A DNA stretch of 64,000 nt from assembly GCF_000177535.2 (NCBI RefSeq), contig NC_015673.1:496001-560000 (forward strand). Direction: 5' to 3'. Both the position numbers and the translations under genes were made by a program. Of the stretch, positions 29,638-37,473 are shown in pieces (the first letter of the stretch is position 1; every line of letters starts with the position of its first letter). The stretch is from Corynebacterium resistens DSM 45100. Its GTDB lineage: Bacteria; Actinomycetota; Actinomycetes; Mycobacteriales; Mycobacteriaceae. The notes below the pieces were generated by a model, which was not told the DNA's origin, did not search any database, and saw nothing but the letters and a program-made list of their open reading frames with translations.

Positions 29638-30096
29638 CTATTCTCCTTCATTCTTTGTTTCCGACGCCTTACCGGCAGCTCGGCGATCGCGCCGACGAGT
29701 GTCTTCGAACTCCTCGCCTGTGTTCTCCCTACGCTGCGCGAAGAAATCATCAGGAACCTCGGTCATGGCATTCTTCACGTTTTCGGGAACCGCAGCTTCC
29801 TCGTTGCCGAGAGCCCGTTCTTTTTCATAGTGAATGTACTTGCGATACGCGACAACGAAGAACACTCCGAATAGCGGCCATTGGATGGCATATCCTAGGT
29901 TCTGGAAAGTGCCACCGTTGGACTGCCAGACGTCCCACTGCCAGCGGGCTAAGAAAAGCGTGGCAATCACTGCTGCGATCAGAAAAACTAGCTGTACGAT
30001 GCGCACGCGGAGGGGGAAAGGATTGCCTGTATTCTGTGCTCTTTCCGCGCGGTTCTGCTTTGCGCGAACATTTGTTGGCTGCTTTTTATCGGCCAT
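29638..30096 (-). CDS. Two-TM hypothetical membrane protein (Rv1343c/LprD position)
   Basis: 152 aa: a basic N-terminus (K-K-Q-P-T-N-V-R-A-K-Q-N-R-A-E-R), TM1 (V-R-I-V-Q-L-V-F-L-I-A-A-V-I-A-T-L-F), the stretch L-A-R-W-Q-W-D-V-W-Q-S, TM2 (I-Q-W-P-L-F-G-V-F-F-V-V-A-Y) and a charged cytoplasmic tail. By position and by the R-W-Q-W-D-x-W / Q-N-L-G-Y-A-I-Q-W-P pattern it corresponds to the gene beside DUF3817 in mycobacteria. Function unknown. The coding end carries one GGCGTCGG motif (29661-29668), read as A-S-E-T-K. Confidence 0.78.
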   Translation of the reverse strand: MADKKQPTNVRAKQNRAERAQNTGNPFPLRVRIVQLVFLIAAVIATLFLARWQWDVWQSNGGTFQNLGYAIQWPLFGVFFVVAYRKYIHYEKERALGNEEAAVPENVKNAMTEVPDDFFAQRRENTGEEFEDTRRRDRRAAGKASETKNEGE

Positions 30097-30127
30097 AGTG
30101 AGTACTCTTCACGCCTGCCTTTAATCC

Positions 30128-30150
30128 ACAAGCTTGATTAAGAAGCTTGT
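30128..30150. terminator. Hairpin downstream of tRNA-Leu
   Basis: ACAAGCTT (30128-30135) and AAGCTTGT (30143-30150) form a perfect 8-bp stem just past the tRNA 3' end on the minus strand. A TTTT run follows only on the plus strand, so the termination direction is uncertain. Confidence 0.4.
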
Positions 30151-30156
30151 TTTGTG

Positions 30157-30238
<82 letters not shown>

Positions 30239-30316
30239 ATGTGTCCGTAACTATTGAAGTTACGAACGCAGCAATACTAACACCTTGGGGTGCCGACAAC
30301 GTAATCGCTATGGCGG

Positions 30317-30796
30317 TTAAAGCTCCTTGATGATTCGGGCGACGTGGCCCGTGGCTTTTACGTTGTATTTCGCTAGCTGGATCTTGCCTTCTTCATCGAC
30401 CACGAACGTCGAGCGGATTATTCCTTGAACGACCTTGCCGTAGTTCTTCTTCTCTCCGAAGGCTCCGTATGCGGTCATTACGGACTTATCCTCATCAGAC
30501 AACAGTGGGAAAGTCAGTTCGTACTTATCGCGGAACTTGGCCAGGGCCTCGACTTTGTCGGGGGAAATACCTACAACGTCGATGTTTTGGTTGTTCAACT
30601 CGCTGAGGCTATCGCGGAAATCGCACGCCTCAGTGGTGCATCCGGGGGTATCGGCCTTGGGGTAGAAGTAAACGATGACCTTGCGTCCACGAAAATCGGA
30701 AAGGCTGACCTTTTCCCCTTTGTCGTTGGTGAGGGTGAACTCTGGGGCAAACTCACCTTCGGACAGCCGGATCTGGTTGTTGCTTTCGGTAGTCAT
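30317..30796 (-). CDS. bcp: Thioredoxin-dependent thiol peroxidase (Bcp/PrxQ)
   Basis: 159 aa from the ATG at 30796; the frame is open further upstream but that part overlaps the divergent promoter. Peroxiredoxin Q family: peroxidatic Cys and resolving Cys five residues apart in P-G-C-T-T-E-A-C-D-F, preceded by Y-F-Y-P-K-A-D-T. R-S-T-F-V-V-D near the C-terminus is the conserved Arg region. Reduces H2O2 and organic hydroperoxides with thioredoxin. Divergent from the DUF3618 gene. Confidence 0.95.
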   Translation of the reverse strand: MTTESNNQIRLSEGEFAPEFTLTNDKGEKVSLSDFRGRKVIVYFYPKADTPGCTTEACDFRDSLSELNNQNIDVVGISPDKVEALAKFRDKYELTFPLLSDEDKSVMTAYGAFGEKKNYGKVVQGIIRSTFVVDEEGKIQLAKYNVKATGHVARIIKEL

Positions 30797-30884
30797 GTCA
30801 ACCACAGTACGCGCCAATGATCTACAATGGCCGGGTAAAAGTTTGTTGAAAACATACGTAACCACATTTCTAGGGAGTTTTTCC

Positions 30885-31163
30885 GTGGCCCGTAGTATCG
30901 ATGCAATTCAGCGTGACATTGAGCGTTCGCGCAAACAGCTCGCCAGGACCCTCGATGAACTTGTCGTGCGCGCAGATCCGAAGAACTTGGCTGACGATGC
31001 ACGCGGACAGGTCATGGACGTTGCCAAGGAGCCAAAGATTCAGATGATCGCCGGCGGTGTAGTCGCAGGCATCGTTTTGATTGGTGTGCTGGCAGTTGGC
31101 GCGAAGCGCAAGGAGAAGAAGCAGATCAAGGAAATCCAGCGCCTGCTTGCTGCCACCCGCTAG
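30885..31163 (+). CDS. DUF3618 small membrane protein
   Basis: 92 aa from the GTG at 30885 (AGGGAG upstream). N-terminal helix R-S-I-D-A-I-Q-R-D-I-E-R-S-R-K-Q-L-A-R-T-L with D-E-L at its end, the signature I associate with DUF3618. One TM segment (M-I-A-G-G-V-V-A-G-I-V-L-I-G-V-L-A-V-G) precedes a lysine-rich tail. Function unknown. The longer frame starting at 30675 is antisense to bcp and was not used. Confidence 0.85.
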   Translation: MARSIDAIQRDIERSRKQLARTLDELVVRADPKNLADDARGQVMDVAKEPKIQMIAGGVVAGIVLIGVLAVGAKRKEKKQIKEIQRLLAATR

Positions 31164-31198
31164 TTACTTCTCGCGGGAAGGCGCAGCAGGATTTTTCA

Positions 31199-32347
31199 TT
31201 GCGCAGCGGAGTGACTGAAACGCGGCAGCCGAATTCCACCCCGGTGTGGCACCTACTGGTGCTCACCGGGGTTTCCGTGTTGGGGGCCCTAGTGGGGCAG
31301 CGCGTTGGGGTGCCCGCCTCCTTCATTTTCAGTTTCTTACTGGTTTTCGGCTGCTACGCAATATTCGGCGACCGACAGATCACACCACCCAAAAGAGTCA
31401 TGACACCTGCGCAGGTCGTCATCGCCTTATTGTGTAGCGCGCCCCTCACCACACTGCCCGCCGGGCAGATTGCCCACTACGCACTACCGACCGCGCTATC
31501 GCTGGTGGTCACATTCATCGTGTGTGGGTTCGCCGCCTGGTCACTGGTGCGGGTGAACAGGCAATCGCCCGCGACCAGCGTGCTTGCCACTCTTGCGGGC
31601 GGGGCTAGCGCGATGGTGATGCTTTCTCGGGAGCTGAAGGCCGATACCCGCTTTGTGACTCTTACCCAGTATCTACGACTTTCTGTCGTCGTATTCACTC
31701 TGCCTGCTTTCGTCAGTCTGCTTTCGAACAGTGGGGGATCGGGGGCGGGTGCCGGCGTGGCGTCGGGCCAAAAAGATGTTCTAGCCGGGCTAGCGACGAG
31801 TTGGCAGGGAGCCGTGGGGTGTGTAATCGCCGGGGTGACTGTGTGGGCGTTTACCAAGGCCGCAGCGAGGTGGTTCACGGTGAGTTCGCCGTATCTGCTG
31901 CTGACGATAGCGTTTTCCGTGGTGGCGGTAAAGCTGTTTGGGGTGCCAGGGGAGTTCATCACCCCCACGGGTGTATTGGTGGACGCAGCCTACGCGATCA
32001 TTGGTGTGCAAGCTGGTGGCACCTTGACTAAAGGAGCGCTACGGCAATTCGCGCAAGCGCTCCCGGTTATCTTCGGCGTGATTGGTTTGATGATCGTGTC
32101 CTCGCTTGCGGCTGCGTGGTTCATCGCCGCAGTGTGGGGTTACACGCTGTTGGATTCTTATCTGGCGACTGTGCCGGGCGGGGTTTACGCGGTACTGGCC
32201 TTTGCTCATGAATCGGGCGGTGATCCCCTGGTTACGGTGGTGCAAGTCATGCGGGTTATCGCCATGTTGGTGGTGGGAGCCTACGCGCCGCAGATTGTTG
32301 GTTTTGTTTCTCGACGCCACGCAGGCCCGGCGCACGATCGTCCTTAA
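31199..32347 (+). CDS. AbrB-family membrane protein (putative permease/regulator)
   Basis: 382 aa with about ten TM helices in two similar halves. The stretch L-A-G-G-A-S-A-M-V-M-L-S-R-E-L-K-A-D-T-R-F-V is diagnostic for the AbrB (formerly ammonia-monooxygenase-like) membrane family, followed by Q-Y-L-R-L; the second half has V-P-G-G-V-Y-A-V-L-A-F-A. Start TTG at 31199 with GCAGGA upstream (GTG at 31211 is an alternative). Substrate unknown. One GGCGTCGG motif lies at 31759-31766. Confidence 0.82.
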   Translation: MRSGVTETRQPNSTPVWHLLVLTGVSVLGALVGQRVGVPASFIFSFLLVFGCYAIFGDRQITPPKRVMTPAQVVIALLCSAPLTTLPAGQIAHYALPTALSLVVTFIVCGFAAWSLVRVNRQSPATSVLATLAGGASAMVMLSRELKADTRFVTLTQYLRLSVVVFTLPAFVSLLSNSGGSGAGAGVASGQKDVLAGLATSWQGAVGCVIAGVTVWAFTKAAARWFTVSSPYLLLTIAFSVVAVKLFGVPGEFITPTGVLVDAAYAIIGVQAGGTLTKGALRQFAQALPVIFGVIGLMIVSSLAAAWFIAAVWGYTLLDSYLATVPGGVYAVLAFAHESGGDPLVTVVQVMRVIAMLVVGAYAPQIVGFVSRRHAGPAHDRP

Positions 32348-32360
32348 AAACCGTGGTGCC

Positions 32361-33401
32361 TTAACCCATCCATTCTTGGGCAAGCAGTTCCATCGAACGC
32401 AGTGACTGCTCGGTGGACGGCGACTGGAGGGAAATCATTAACTCGTCCGCGCGCGCGGTTTTGGTGAAGCGATCGAGGTATGCGCCCACGCTATCTGGCG
32501 TGCCTACTGCCGAGTAGTGCAGCATCTGTAGGATTTGCTGGCCCGCGGGGGAATCGATGAGCATGTCCAGCTCTTCCTCGGTGAGTGTTCGCCCTCGTGC
32601 AGCCATGACACGCACGCGGTTGCGGCAGACTTCCTCGAACTGCTTCTCGGCATCTTCTTGCGTGTCAGCGGCAGTGACGTTGACGGCTGCAACCACGTAG
32701 GGTTCGGGATGCCGTGCAGAAGGCTGGTACGTGCTGCGGTAGACCTCAACGGCCTGTTCCAGAGCGGCTGGCGCGAAGTGTGAGGCGAAGCTGTATGGCA
32801 GGCCCAATTTGGCAGCAAGTTGGGCACCGAAGAGGGATGAACCCAAGATGTAGAGAGGCACGTTCGTCCCAAAGCCAGGGACCGCAGTGACCCCGGGAAC
32901 AGCGGATTCGTTGCCTAAGAAGCCTGCCAATTCTTGGACATCCTGTGGGAAGCGATCGGCGGCACCGGGAGCTCTGCGGAGTGCCCGGACGGTGATTTGG
33001 TCCGTGCCAGGAGCGCGCCCCAAGCCCAGATCGATGCGTCCCGGGTACAGCTCTGCCAGAGTTCCGAACTGTTCGGCGATTACCAGTGGGGAGTGGTTTG
33101 GGAGCATGACACCACCGGCGCCGAGATTAATGTGGCTGGTGTGCGCGGCGATATGGGAAATCAATACTGCCGGTGAGGAACTGGCGATGGACTTCATATT
33201 GTGGTGTTCGGCGTACCAAATCCGTTTGTATCCAAGGCGTTCCGCATTCTGCGCTAATTGGAGGGAGCGCCGAAAAGAATCGGCGGGGCGCTCTCCCTTA
33301 TACACCGTGGCGAAGTCAATCAGAGATAGCGGAGTGTTCTTCCGGTTGTAGTGCGCCTTTTTGCGTTGTGCCTCGGTTGATGGCGTGGATGCATCAGTCA
33401 T
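32361..33401 (-). CDS. LLM-class flavin-dependent oxidoreductase
   Basis: 346 aa, bacterial luciferase-like monooxygenase fold (FMN-dependent, single-component group). Recognisable are R-I-W-Y-A-E-H-H-N-M, L-G-A-G-G-V-M-L-P-N-H-S-P-L-V-I-A-E-Q-F-G-T-L, and the flavin-loop D-L-G-L-G-R-A-P-G-T-D. Substrate unknown. Ends 13 bp from the convergent AbrB-type gene. It marks the last core gene before the accessory island. Confidence 0.9.
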   Translation of the reverse strand: MTDASTPSTEAQRKKAHYNRKNTPLSLIDFATVYKGERPADSFRRSLQLAQNAERLGYKRIWYAEHHNMKSIASSSPAVLISHIAAHTSHINLGAGGVMLPNHSPLVIAEQFGTLAELYPGRIDLGLGRAPGTDQITVRALRRAPGAADRFPQDVQELAGFLGNESAVPGVTAVPGFGTNVPLYILGSSLFGAQLAAKLGLPYSFASHFAPAALEQAVEVYRSTYQPSARHPEPYVVAAVNVTAADTQEDAEKQFEEVCRNRVRVMAARGRTLTEEELDMLIDSPAGQQILQMLHYSAVGTPDSVGAYLDRFTKTARADELMISLQSPSTEQSLRSMELLAQEWMG

Positions 33402-33457
33402 GGTTGATTTCCCTTCAATTGTTTCCTGCTTTAGCTAACCAACTATAGGTTCGAGGT

Positions 33458-33504
33458 ATTCCACGGCTAGATTGCGTAGTGCTGCAGGTGGACGGCCGTG
33501 GAAT
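33458..33504. repeat. Inverted repeat abutting the IS110 left end
   Basis: ATTCCACGGC (33458-33467) and GCCGTGGAAT (33495-33504), perfect 10-bp arms around a 27-nt loop. The right arm ends exactly where the 252-bp repeat begins (33505). It could be the native terminator/hairpin used as insertion target. Confidence 0.6.
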
Positions 33505-33756
33505 CCCATTACGTTGTTAGCAGTTCCGCTTGAAGGAGCCTAGGGTTCGTACTCCTCGCCCCATGCTGGGGCAGGCTATGTTTATCTGCGTTCCTTCTGC
33601 CTTGTGGCAGTGGAACTAGTCGCTGGCTTCGGTATGGCTTGTTTTCGTCCCTGTCTGAAAATGATCCGGGGGGTGATGCCGCCGAAGGCAGTGACATACT
33701 CCAGACTGCTAATAGGAACCTGACCCGCACAGTATGCGCGAGGTCTCAAAGTAATG
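33505..33756 (+). ncRNA. Structured 252-bp repeat, copy 1: candidate IS110 bridge RNA / left end
   Basis: Non-coding block directly upstream of the IS110 transposase, repeated almost exactly (one substitution, C33557 versus A35693) at 35641-35892. It can fold as an RNA. TTAGCAGT (33517-33524) pairs with ACTGCTAA (33705-33712) to close the body. Inside are AGGAG/CTCCT, the GCCCCATGCTGGGGC hairpin, GTTCC-CTGCC/GGCAG-GGAAC, and CTGGCTTCGG pairing with CCGAAGGCAG. CATTAC/GTAATG could form an outer stem. IS110-family elements encode a bridge RNA in the non-coding end beside the transposase (established), so that is the leading reading. No transcript evidence is available. A 73-aa minus frame inside is repeated only because the DNA is. 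Confidence 0.65.
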
Positions 33757-33835
33757 TGGATGCCAGCGTGAAGTATGTCCGACCACCAGCGATGAAATAA
33801 GTCTCATACTCGTTTAATTCGCTAGGAGGTCTGGC

Positions 33836-35044
33836 ATGACCTACGACTATGTCATCGGCATGGACGTTGGCAAATACTTTCACCACGCTTGCGTCTTAGA
33901 TATCGACGGCGCCCAAGTACTATCAAAGCGCATCAACCAAAACGAAAAGTCCCTGCGCACACTCTTTTCAACGTTCAGCGCAAACGACCACAAGGTCCTT
34001 GTCGTCGTGGACCAGCCCAATAACATTGGGCGACTAACTGTCGCGGTTGCCCAAGATATCGGAATCGACGTGCGCTATCTTCCAGGTTTGGCTATGCGCC
34101 AACTCTCACGCATCCACGCTGGTAATGCCAAAACTGATATCCGGGATGCATATATCATCGCCCACGCTGCACAGAACCTTCCGGAATCCCTCCGCAGTGT
34201 CGACCGCGTCGAAGAAGCCTTCCTCCAGTTGAAAGTCCTCAACGGCATCGACGAAGACTTAGCACGCTCCTACACCAGGCTCATCAATCAGATTCGAAGT
34301 GCACTAGTTGGCTGCTACCCGCAATTCGAACAAGCCCTTCGCGGCCAAATAATCCACCGCAAGTGGGTTCTGCACCTACTTGCACGCTACGGCGGGCCCA
34401 CCAAAATAAAGCGCCTCGGAAAAGCCAAAGCAGCTGCCTTTGCTCGACGCTATAAGGCACGCAATCCCGAGCCCGTCATCGACGCCATATTCGCTGCCAT
34501 CTCTGAGCAAACAGTCGCCATTGCTGGTGCAAAATATGCCGAAATGGGCGTAGCAATGTCGGCGAAGGACGCGCTCTTAAAGCTCGAGCACCGCAAACAA
34601 ATCGAGCAGGAAGTCATCGAACTCATCAACGACATCCCCCACACTCAAATCCTGCTATCCATGCCGGGAATCGGGCCGAAGACGGCTGCCCAAATTCTCA
34701 TGACCGCGGGCGACATGTCCGGCTTCCCGACAGCTGGGCACCTAGCCTCTTACGCTGGCTTATCACCCCGAACGAATCAGTCCGGAACCTCAATCATGTC
34801 GAACTCACTGAACAGAGCTGGCAATAAAAAATTAAAGAACGCCCTATGGCAATCATCTTTTGCATCCATCAGATTCCACGAGCGTTCACGGCAATTCTAT
34901 GAACGAAAGCGCCGTGAAGGCAAGAGACACAACGCCGCAGTAGTAGCACTAGCCCGCAGACGGCTCAACGTCCTATACGCCATGATGAGCAACCACGAGT
35001 ACTACCGCGACCCCGACCAATCACAGGAAGTCAAAGCAGCCTAA
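33836..35044 (+). CDS. IS110-family transposase (DEDD recombinase)
   Basis: 402 aa, intact. N-terminal RuvC-like DEDD domain: G-M-D-V-G-K (first Asp), V-V-V-D-Q-P-N-N-I-G, and K-T-D-I-R-D-A-Y with the late Asp pair. A helical linker follows, then the C-terminal Transposase_20 domain with M-P-G-I-G-P-K-T-A-A-Q-I-L, S-Y-A-G-L-S-P and Q-S-G-T-S containing the candidate catalytic serine. The ATG has a strong TAGGAGG upstream. Full length and undamaged, so it may be active. It inserts next to the core oxidoreductase gene. Confidence 0.95.
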   Translation: MTYDYVIGMDVGKYFHHACVLDIDGAQVLSKRINQNEKSLRTLFSTFSANDHKVLVVVDQPNNIGRLTVAVAQDIGIDVRYLPGLAMRQLSRIHAGNAKTDIRDAYIIAHAAQNLPESLRSVDRVEEAFLQLKVLNGIDEDLARSYTRLINQIRSALVGCYPQFEQALRGQIIHRKWVLHLLARYGGPTKIKRLGKAKAAAFARRYKARNPEPVIDAIFAAISEQTVAIAGAKYAEMGVAMSAKDALLKLEHRKQIEQEVIELINDIPHTQILLSMPGIGPKTAAQILMTAGDMSGFPTAGHLASYAGLSPRTNQSGTSIMSNSLNRAGNKKLKNALWQSSFASIRFHERSRQFYERKRREGKRHNAAVVALARRRLNVLYAMMSNHEYYRDPDQSQEVKAA

Positions 35045-35059
35045 ACACCAAGAACCAAA

Positions 35060-35089
35060 TAGCCGACTGGGTAAAATCCCAGTCGGCTA
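35060..35089 (+). terminator. Hairpin after IS110 transposase
   Basis: TAGCCGACTGGG (35060-35071) and CCCAGTCGGCTA (35078-35089) form a perfect 12-bp stem. No T-tract follows. It may be a terminator or part of the element's right end. Confidence 0.6.
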
Positions 35090-35640
35090 ACAGCCATGCC
35101 AGAAAACAACACGTCCAAACGGCCCCGGCTGAAAAACCAACCCCGGCAAATCCACCCGCGAGGTTGACAAACTATATAGGAACACCCCCCAGTTATGAAT
35201 AGTGCAAGTGCTTAGCGGGACACCGGTCGAATACCCGCACGGATTTTCCGAAACCAAACAACAACACCAGAACATAAACTAGGTGAATTCTGAACCGCAC
35301 CCCTCCGTTGGAGAACATCTGTCGCGTTATCTGGTGGAGTGCCCCCGCGGCAACATACAATGCGCGAGGAAGAATATCCCCTGTCTTATGACTTACCGCC
35401 ACCGCAGCCCCGCGCCCTCGCACGAACAACCCGAGAGGAAGATTTTAGTGTCATAACCAATTCCTCCAACCACCAAGCAATCTTCTCTAGTAAGAATATT
35501 CCAGATTCCCACATCCTCATACGCTCAAGAAGAAGCGGAAGCCGTCGACAGCTACCCAGTAGGTATGCACGAGGTGTAAGGGAATAAAAGATTTACTGCC
35601 TCCTTCAGAGGCAGGGGAACCGTGTATTGCTTACGGTCTG
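35090..35640. other. Non-coding stretch between IS110 transposase and solitary repeat
   Basis: 551 bp. No frame here looks like a protein; an 82-aa plus-strand frame at 35339-35587 is Arg/Ser-rich and shows no motif. CTGCCTC/GAGGCAG (35596-35614) makes a small hairpin. It may be the right end of the IS plus decayed DNA. Confidence 0.5.
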
Positions 35641-35892
35641 CCCATTACGTTGTTAGCAGTTCCGCTTGAAGGAGCCTAGGGTTCGTACTCCTAGCCCCAT
35701 GCTGGGGCAGGCTATGTTTATCTGCGTTCCTTCTGCCTTGTGGCAGTGGAACTAGTCGCTGGCTTCGGTATGGCTTGTTTTCGTCCCTGTCTGAAAATGA
35801 TCCGGGGGGTGATGCCGCCGAAGGCAGTGACATACTCCAGACTGCTAATAGGAACCTGACCCGCACAGTATGCGCGAGGTCTCAAAGTAATG
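35641..35892 (+). ncRNA. Structured 252-bp repeat, copy 2 (solitary, no transposase)
   Basis: Same sequence and orientation as 33505-33756 with one difference. It is not followed by a transposase but by the hairpin and small membrane-protein gene of the peptide operon. Here the ends read CCCATTAC...GTAATGGG, an 8-bp inverted repeat. It may be the left end of a second, deleted IS110 copy, or a mobile or structured RNA in its own right. Confidence 0.55.
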
Positions 35893-35899
35893 GGTGTGA

Positions 35900-35919
35900 A
35901 GGGTGAGCAACAACACCCT
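35900..35919 (-). terminator. Hairpin at end of peptide/effector operon 1
   Basis: AGGGTG (35900-35905) and CACCCT (35914-35919) form a short stem overlapping the stop of the 56-aa membrane protein, directly next to the end of repeat copy 2. Confidence 0.45.
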
Positions 35920-36089
35920 CAGTGCCGCCTTTTCTGGCGAGTATAGGTGATGATCCAAGTCCCTACCGCAGCGAGGATGAGCGTCCCAATCGGCCATACG
36001 GCGACGCTCCATTCCGTGATTCCAAGAGCTGCAAGAAGGGCTATCACTGCAGCCACGAGAACGGGGATGAGCCAATTATATCTATTCAT
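35919..36089 (-). CDS. Small two-TM membrane protein (putative immunity), operon 1
   Basis: 56 aa from the ATG at 36089 (AGGTAGG upstream): M-N-R-Y-N-W, two hydrophobic helices (L-I-P-V-L-V-A-A-V-I-A-L-L-A-A-L and V-W-P-I-G-T-L-I-L-A-A-V-G-T-W-I-I), and a basic tail R-Q-K-R-R-H. It begins 5 bp after the stop of the secreted protein gene. A tiny membrane protein coupled to a secreted hydrophobic peptide gene is the usual layout of bacteriocin immunity genes; this is inferred from position and size, not homology. Confidence 0.65.
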   Translation of the reverse strand: MNRYNWLIPVLVAAVIALLAALGITEWSVAVWPIGTLILAAVGTWIITYTRQKRRH

Positions 36090-36094
36090 AATTC

Positions 36095-36643
36095 CTACCT
36101 GCACTGAGCTCCGCGGACGGTAATGCCCCATGTATATTCGATAAGCATACGTTTATTGTTAGGACATACTCCTTTGTCTCCAATGTATGCGAGGGCTGCG
36201 CCGGCGATAGCAGATGCGGTTCCGCAGGCGAGCCCGAAGGTGCCTCCGCATATAGCGGCGGTAATGAATCCAATTGTCCCCCCTGCGACCATCTTCTGCT
36301 CTGTTGAAGTGAGCTCGATCCAAGGACCTCGCAGGGCGGGGCCCGCTGAGACATAGGGCGATGGGCGCGTTAGCGCTGCTGGCATCGCGAGGTTAACACC
36401 AGTGTTGAGCTCGTAAACAAGGAAGTCTTCTCCATCCTGAGTGACTGTGTGACGTGGAATGTCGGATGCTTCGAGGTCACGAGCTTCCTTTATAAGGGTC
36501 TGCTGCCGCTGTTCTTCATCAACGGCCTGAGTAGTTGAGTGAGGTTGGTTCTCAGGTGCGGCATAAGCAGCTGGGAGAGCGTTCATCGGAATGGTTAGGG
36601 CAAAGCCAAAGATAGCTACGCGAGAAAGAACTCTATTTCTCAT
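36095..36643 (-). CDS. Secreted Gly/Ala-rich cysteine protein (bacteriocin-like), operon 1
   Basis: 182 aa. Sec signal peptide (M-R-N-R-V-L-S-R-V then I-F-G-F-A-L-T-I-P, cleavage likely after A-A-Y-A). A charged middle region follows, then from about residue 108 I-E-L-T-S-T-E-Q-K-M-V-A-G-G, leading into a Gly/Ala/Cys-rich hydrophobic segment (G-F-I-T-A-A-I-C-G-G-T-F-G-L-A-C-G) and a Cys-containing tail (G-V-C-P-N-N-K ... G-A-Q-C-R). The pattern S/T-x-x-E-x-x-x-V-A-x-G, a hydrophobic stretch, C, then a penultimate C is shared with the 39.0-39.8 kb protein. RBS AGGAA. A palindrome lies 88 bp upstream. A membrane-active secreted effector is inferred. Confidence 0.75.
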   Translation of the reverse strand: MRNRVLSRVAIFGFALTIPMNALPAAYAAPENQPHSTTQAVDEEQRQQTLIKEARDLEASDIPRHTVTQDGEDFLVYELNTGVNLAMPAALTRPSPYVSAGPALRGPWIELTSTEQKMVAGGTIGFITAAICGGTFGLACGTASAIAGAALAYIGDKGVCPNNKRMLIEYTWGITVRGAQCR

Positions 36644-36730
36644 TGCAAATTCCTGTCACCGTGAGGATTTGATGTGGCGCCTCTAAGTCTAAAGACTTGT
36701 TCAGGTTCTTTTAATAGCCCTACGGTCTTC

Positions 36731-36746
36731 GTATCGCATGCGATAC
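36731..36746 (-). promoter_or_regulatory. Palindromic operator upstream of secreted-protein gene 1
   Basis: GTATCGCATGCGATAC, a perfect 16-bp palindrome, 88 bp before the start codon of the 182-aa secreted protein. A related sequence (ACATCGGATGCGATAC) lies 83 bp before the paralogous gene at 39848, and ATGCGATACACC is identical in both. Probable binding site for the LuxR-type regulators encoded next door. Confidence 0.7.
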
Positions 36747-36817
36747 ACCCAAAGGTGACTGACTTAAGGGACTATTAGGTGGCATTCGTCCAAGGAGCTA
36801 GGAGCTTATTCTGCAAA

Positions 36818-37465
36818 CTAGCGTGGAAATGAATCCTTGACTGCGTAGTATTTGACCGCAAGTTCTACGCGGTTTCTGGCGGAGAAGCGAAGAAAGAGTT
36901 GCGAGATTATCTTCCTGATGGTGACCTCTGCCAGATGCATTGATTCGCCAATTTCCTCGTTGGTTTTACCCTCGCAGATCAGGGACAAGACAACCCGCTC
37001 GCGGCCGGTGACTCTTGGTGTATGAAGTTCGCTCTGACTTCTATTAGCGGTTTTAATCCCAACAAGCCGGCTAAGACAGCCCGGTGAGAGAGCTGTCCCT
37101 CCATGTATGGCATCGCGTAGGGAATGGATGATTGACTCTGGTGCCTGACCTTTGATGATGTAGCCCACTGCGCCAAGGCTAAGGCACTTCAGCATCGTTT
37201 CATCAGTATCAAAAGCGGTCATTGCAACGAACAGTGGCGGTTGAGGAAGCTGCTGGGTGTGCTGAAGTAATTCAATGCCGTCAGTGTCGGGCATATGAAT
37301 ATCGGACAACACAAGATCGCTGCTATTGGTTTCTAGCCACTGCAATGCCTGTCGGCCTGTGGTAGCTGTGCCCACCACCTTTAGATCGTCGGTAGTTGAG
37401 AGATATACGGGAAACGCCTCGAGGATGGTGGGGTCATCATCAACGATTAGGACTCGTGTCGTCAT
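36818..37465 (-). CDS. NarL/LuxR-type response regulator, operon 1
   Basis: 215 aa. Receiver domain: acidic pocket V-D-D-D-P, phospho-acceptor Asp in L-V-L-S-D-I-H-M-P, switch Thr in F-V-A-M-T-A-F-D, Lys in Y-I-I-K-G. C-terminal LuxR helix-turn-helix: R-E-R-V-V-L-S-L-I-C-E-G-K-T-N-E-E-I-G. The recognition helix reads H-L-A-E-V-T-I-R-K-I-I-S-Q-L, unlike the usual V-K-x-H. About 70% identical by eye to the regulator at 40018-40671. It lies 8 bp after the peptide gene. Its cognate kinase is truncated, so activation may depend on the intact kinase at 40857-41966. Confidence 0.92.
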   Translation of the reverse strand: MTTRVLIVDDDPTILEAFPVYLSTTDDLKVVGTATTGRQALQWLETNSSDLVLSDIHMPDTDGIELLQHTQQLPQPPLFVAMTAFDTDETMLKCLSLGAVGYIIKGQAPESIIHSLRDAIHGGTALSPGCLSRLVGIKTANRSQSELHTPRVTGRERVVLSLICEGKTNEEIGESMHLAEVTIRKIISQLFLRFSARNRVELAVKYYAVKDSFPR

Positions 37466-37473
37466 TACTTACA

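Larger units (their letters stand above)
33505..35089 (+). mobile_element. IS110-family insertion sequence (ends approximate)
   Basis: Minimal extent: the 252-bp non-coding left block, a 79-bp leader, the transposase gene and the hairpin after its stop. IS110 elements usually lack terminal inverted repeats and target duplications, so the right end cannot be fixed; about 550 bp of non-coding DNA follows. The left end is set by the start of the repeat, which is shared with the solitary copy. Confidence 0.7.

Noticed and set aside
35339..35587. 82-aa plus-strand frame downstream of the IS110 transposase
   Set aside because: Low-complexity Arg/Ser content, no RBS, no conserved motif.
33509..35866. 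Identical 73-aa minus frames at 33509-33730 and 35645-35866
   Set aside because: They are identical only because the 252-bp repeat is duplicated; the sequence folds as RNA and has no RBS or protein family character.
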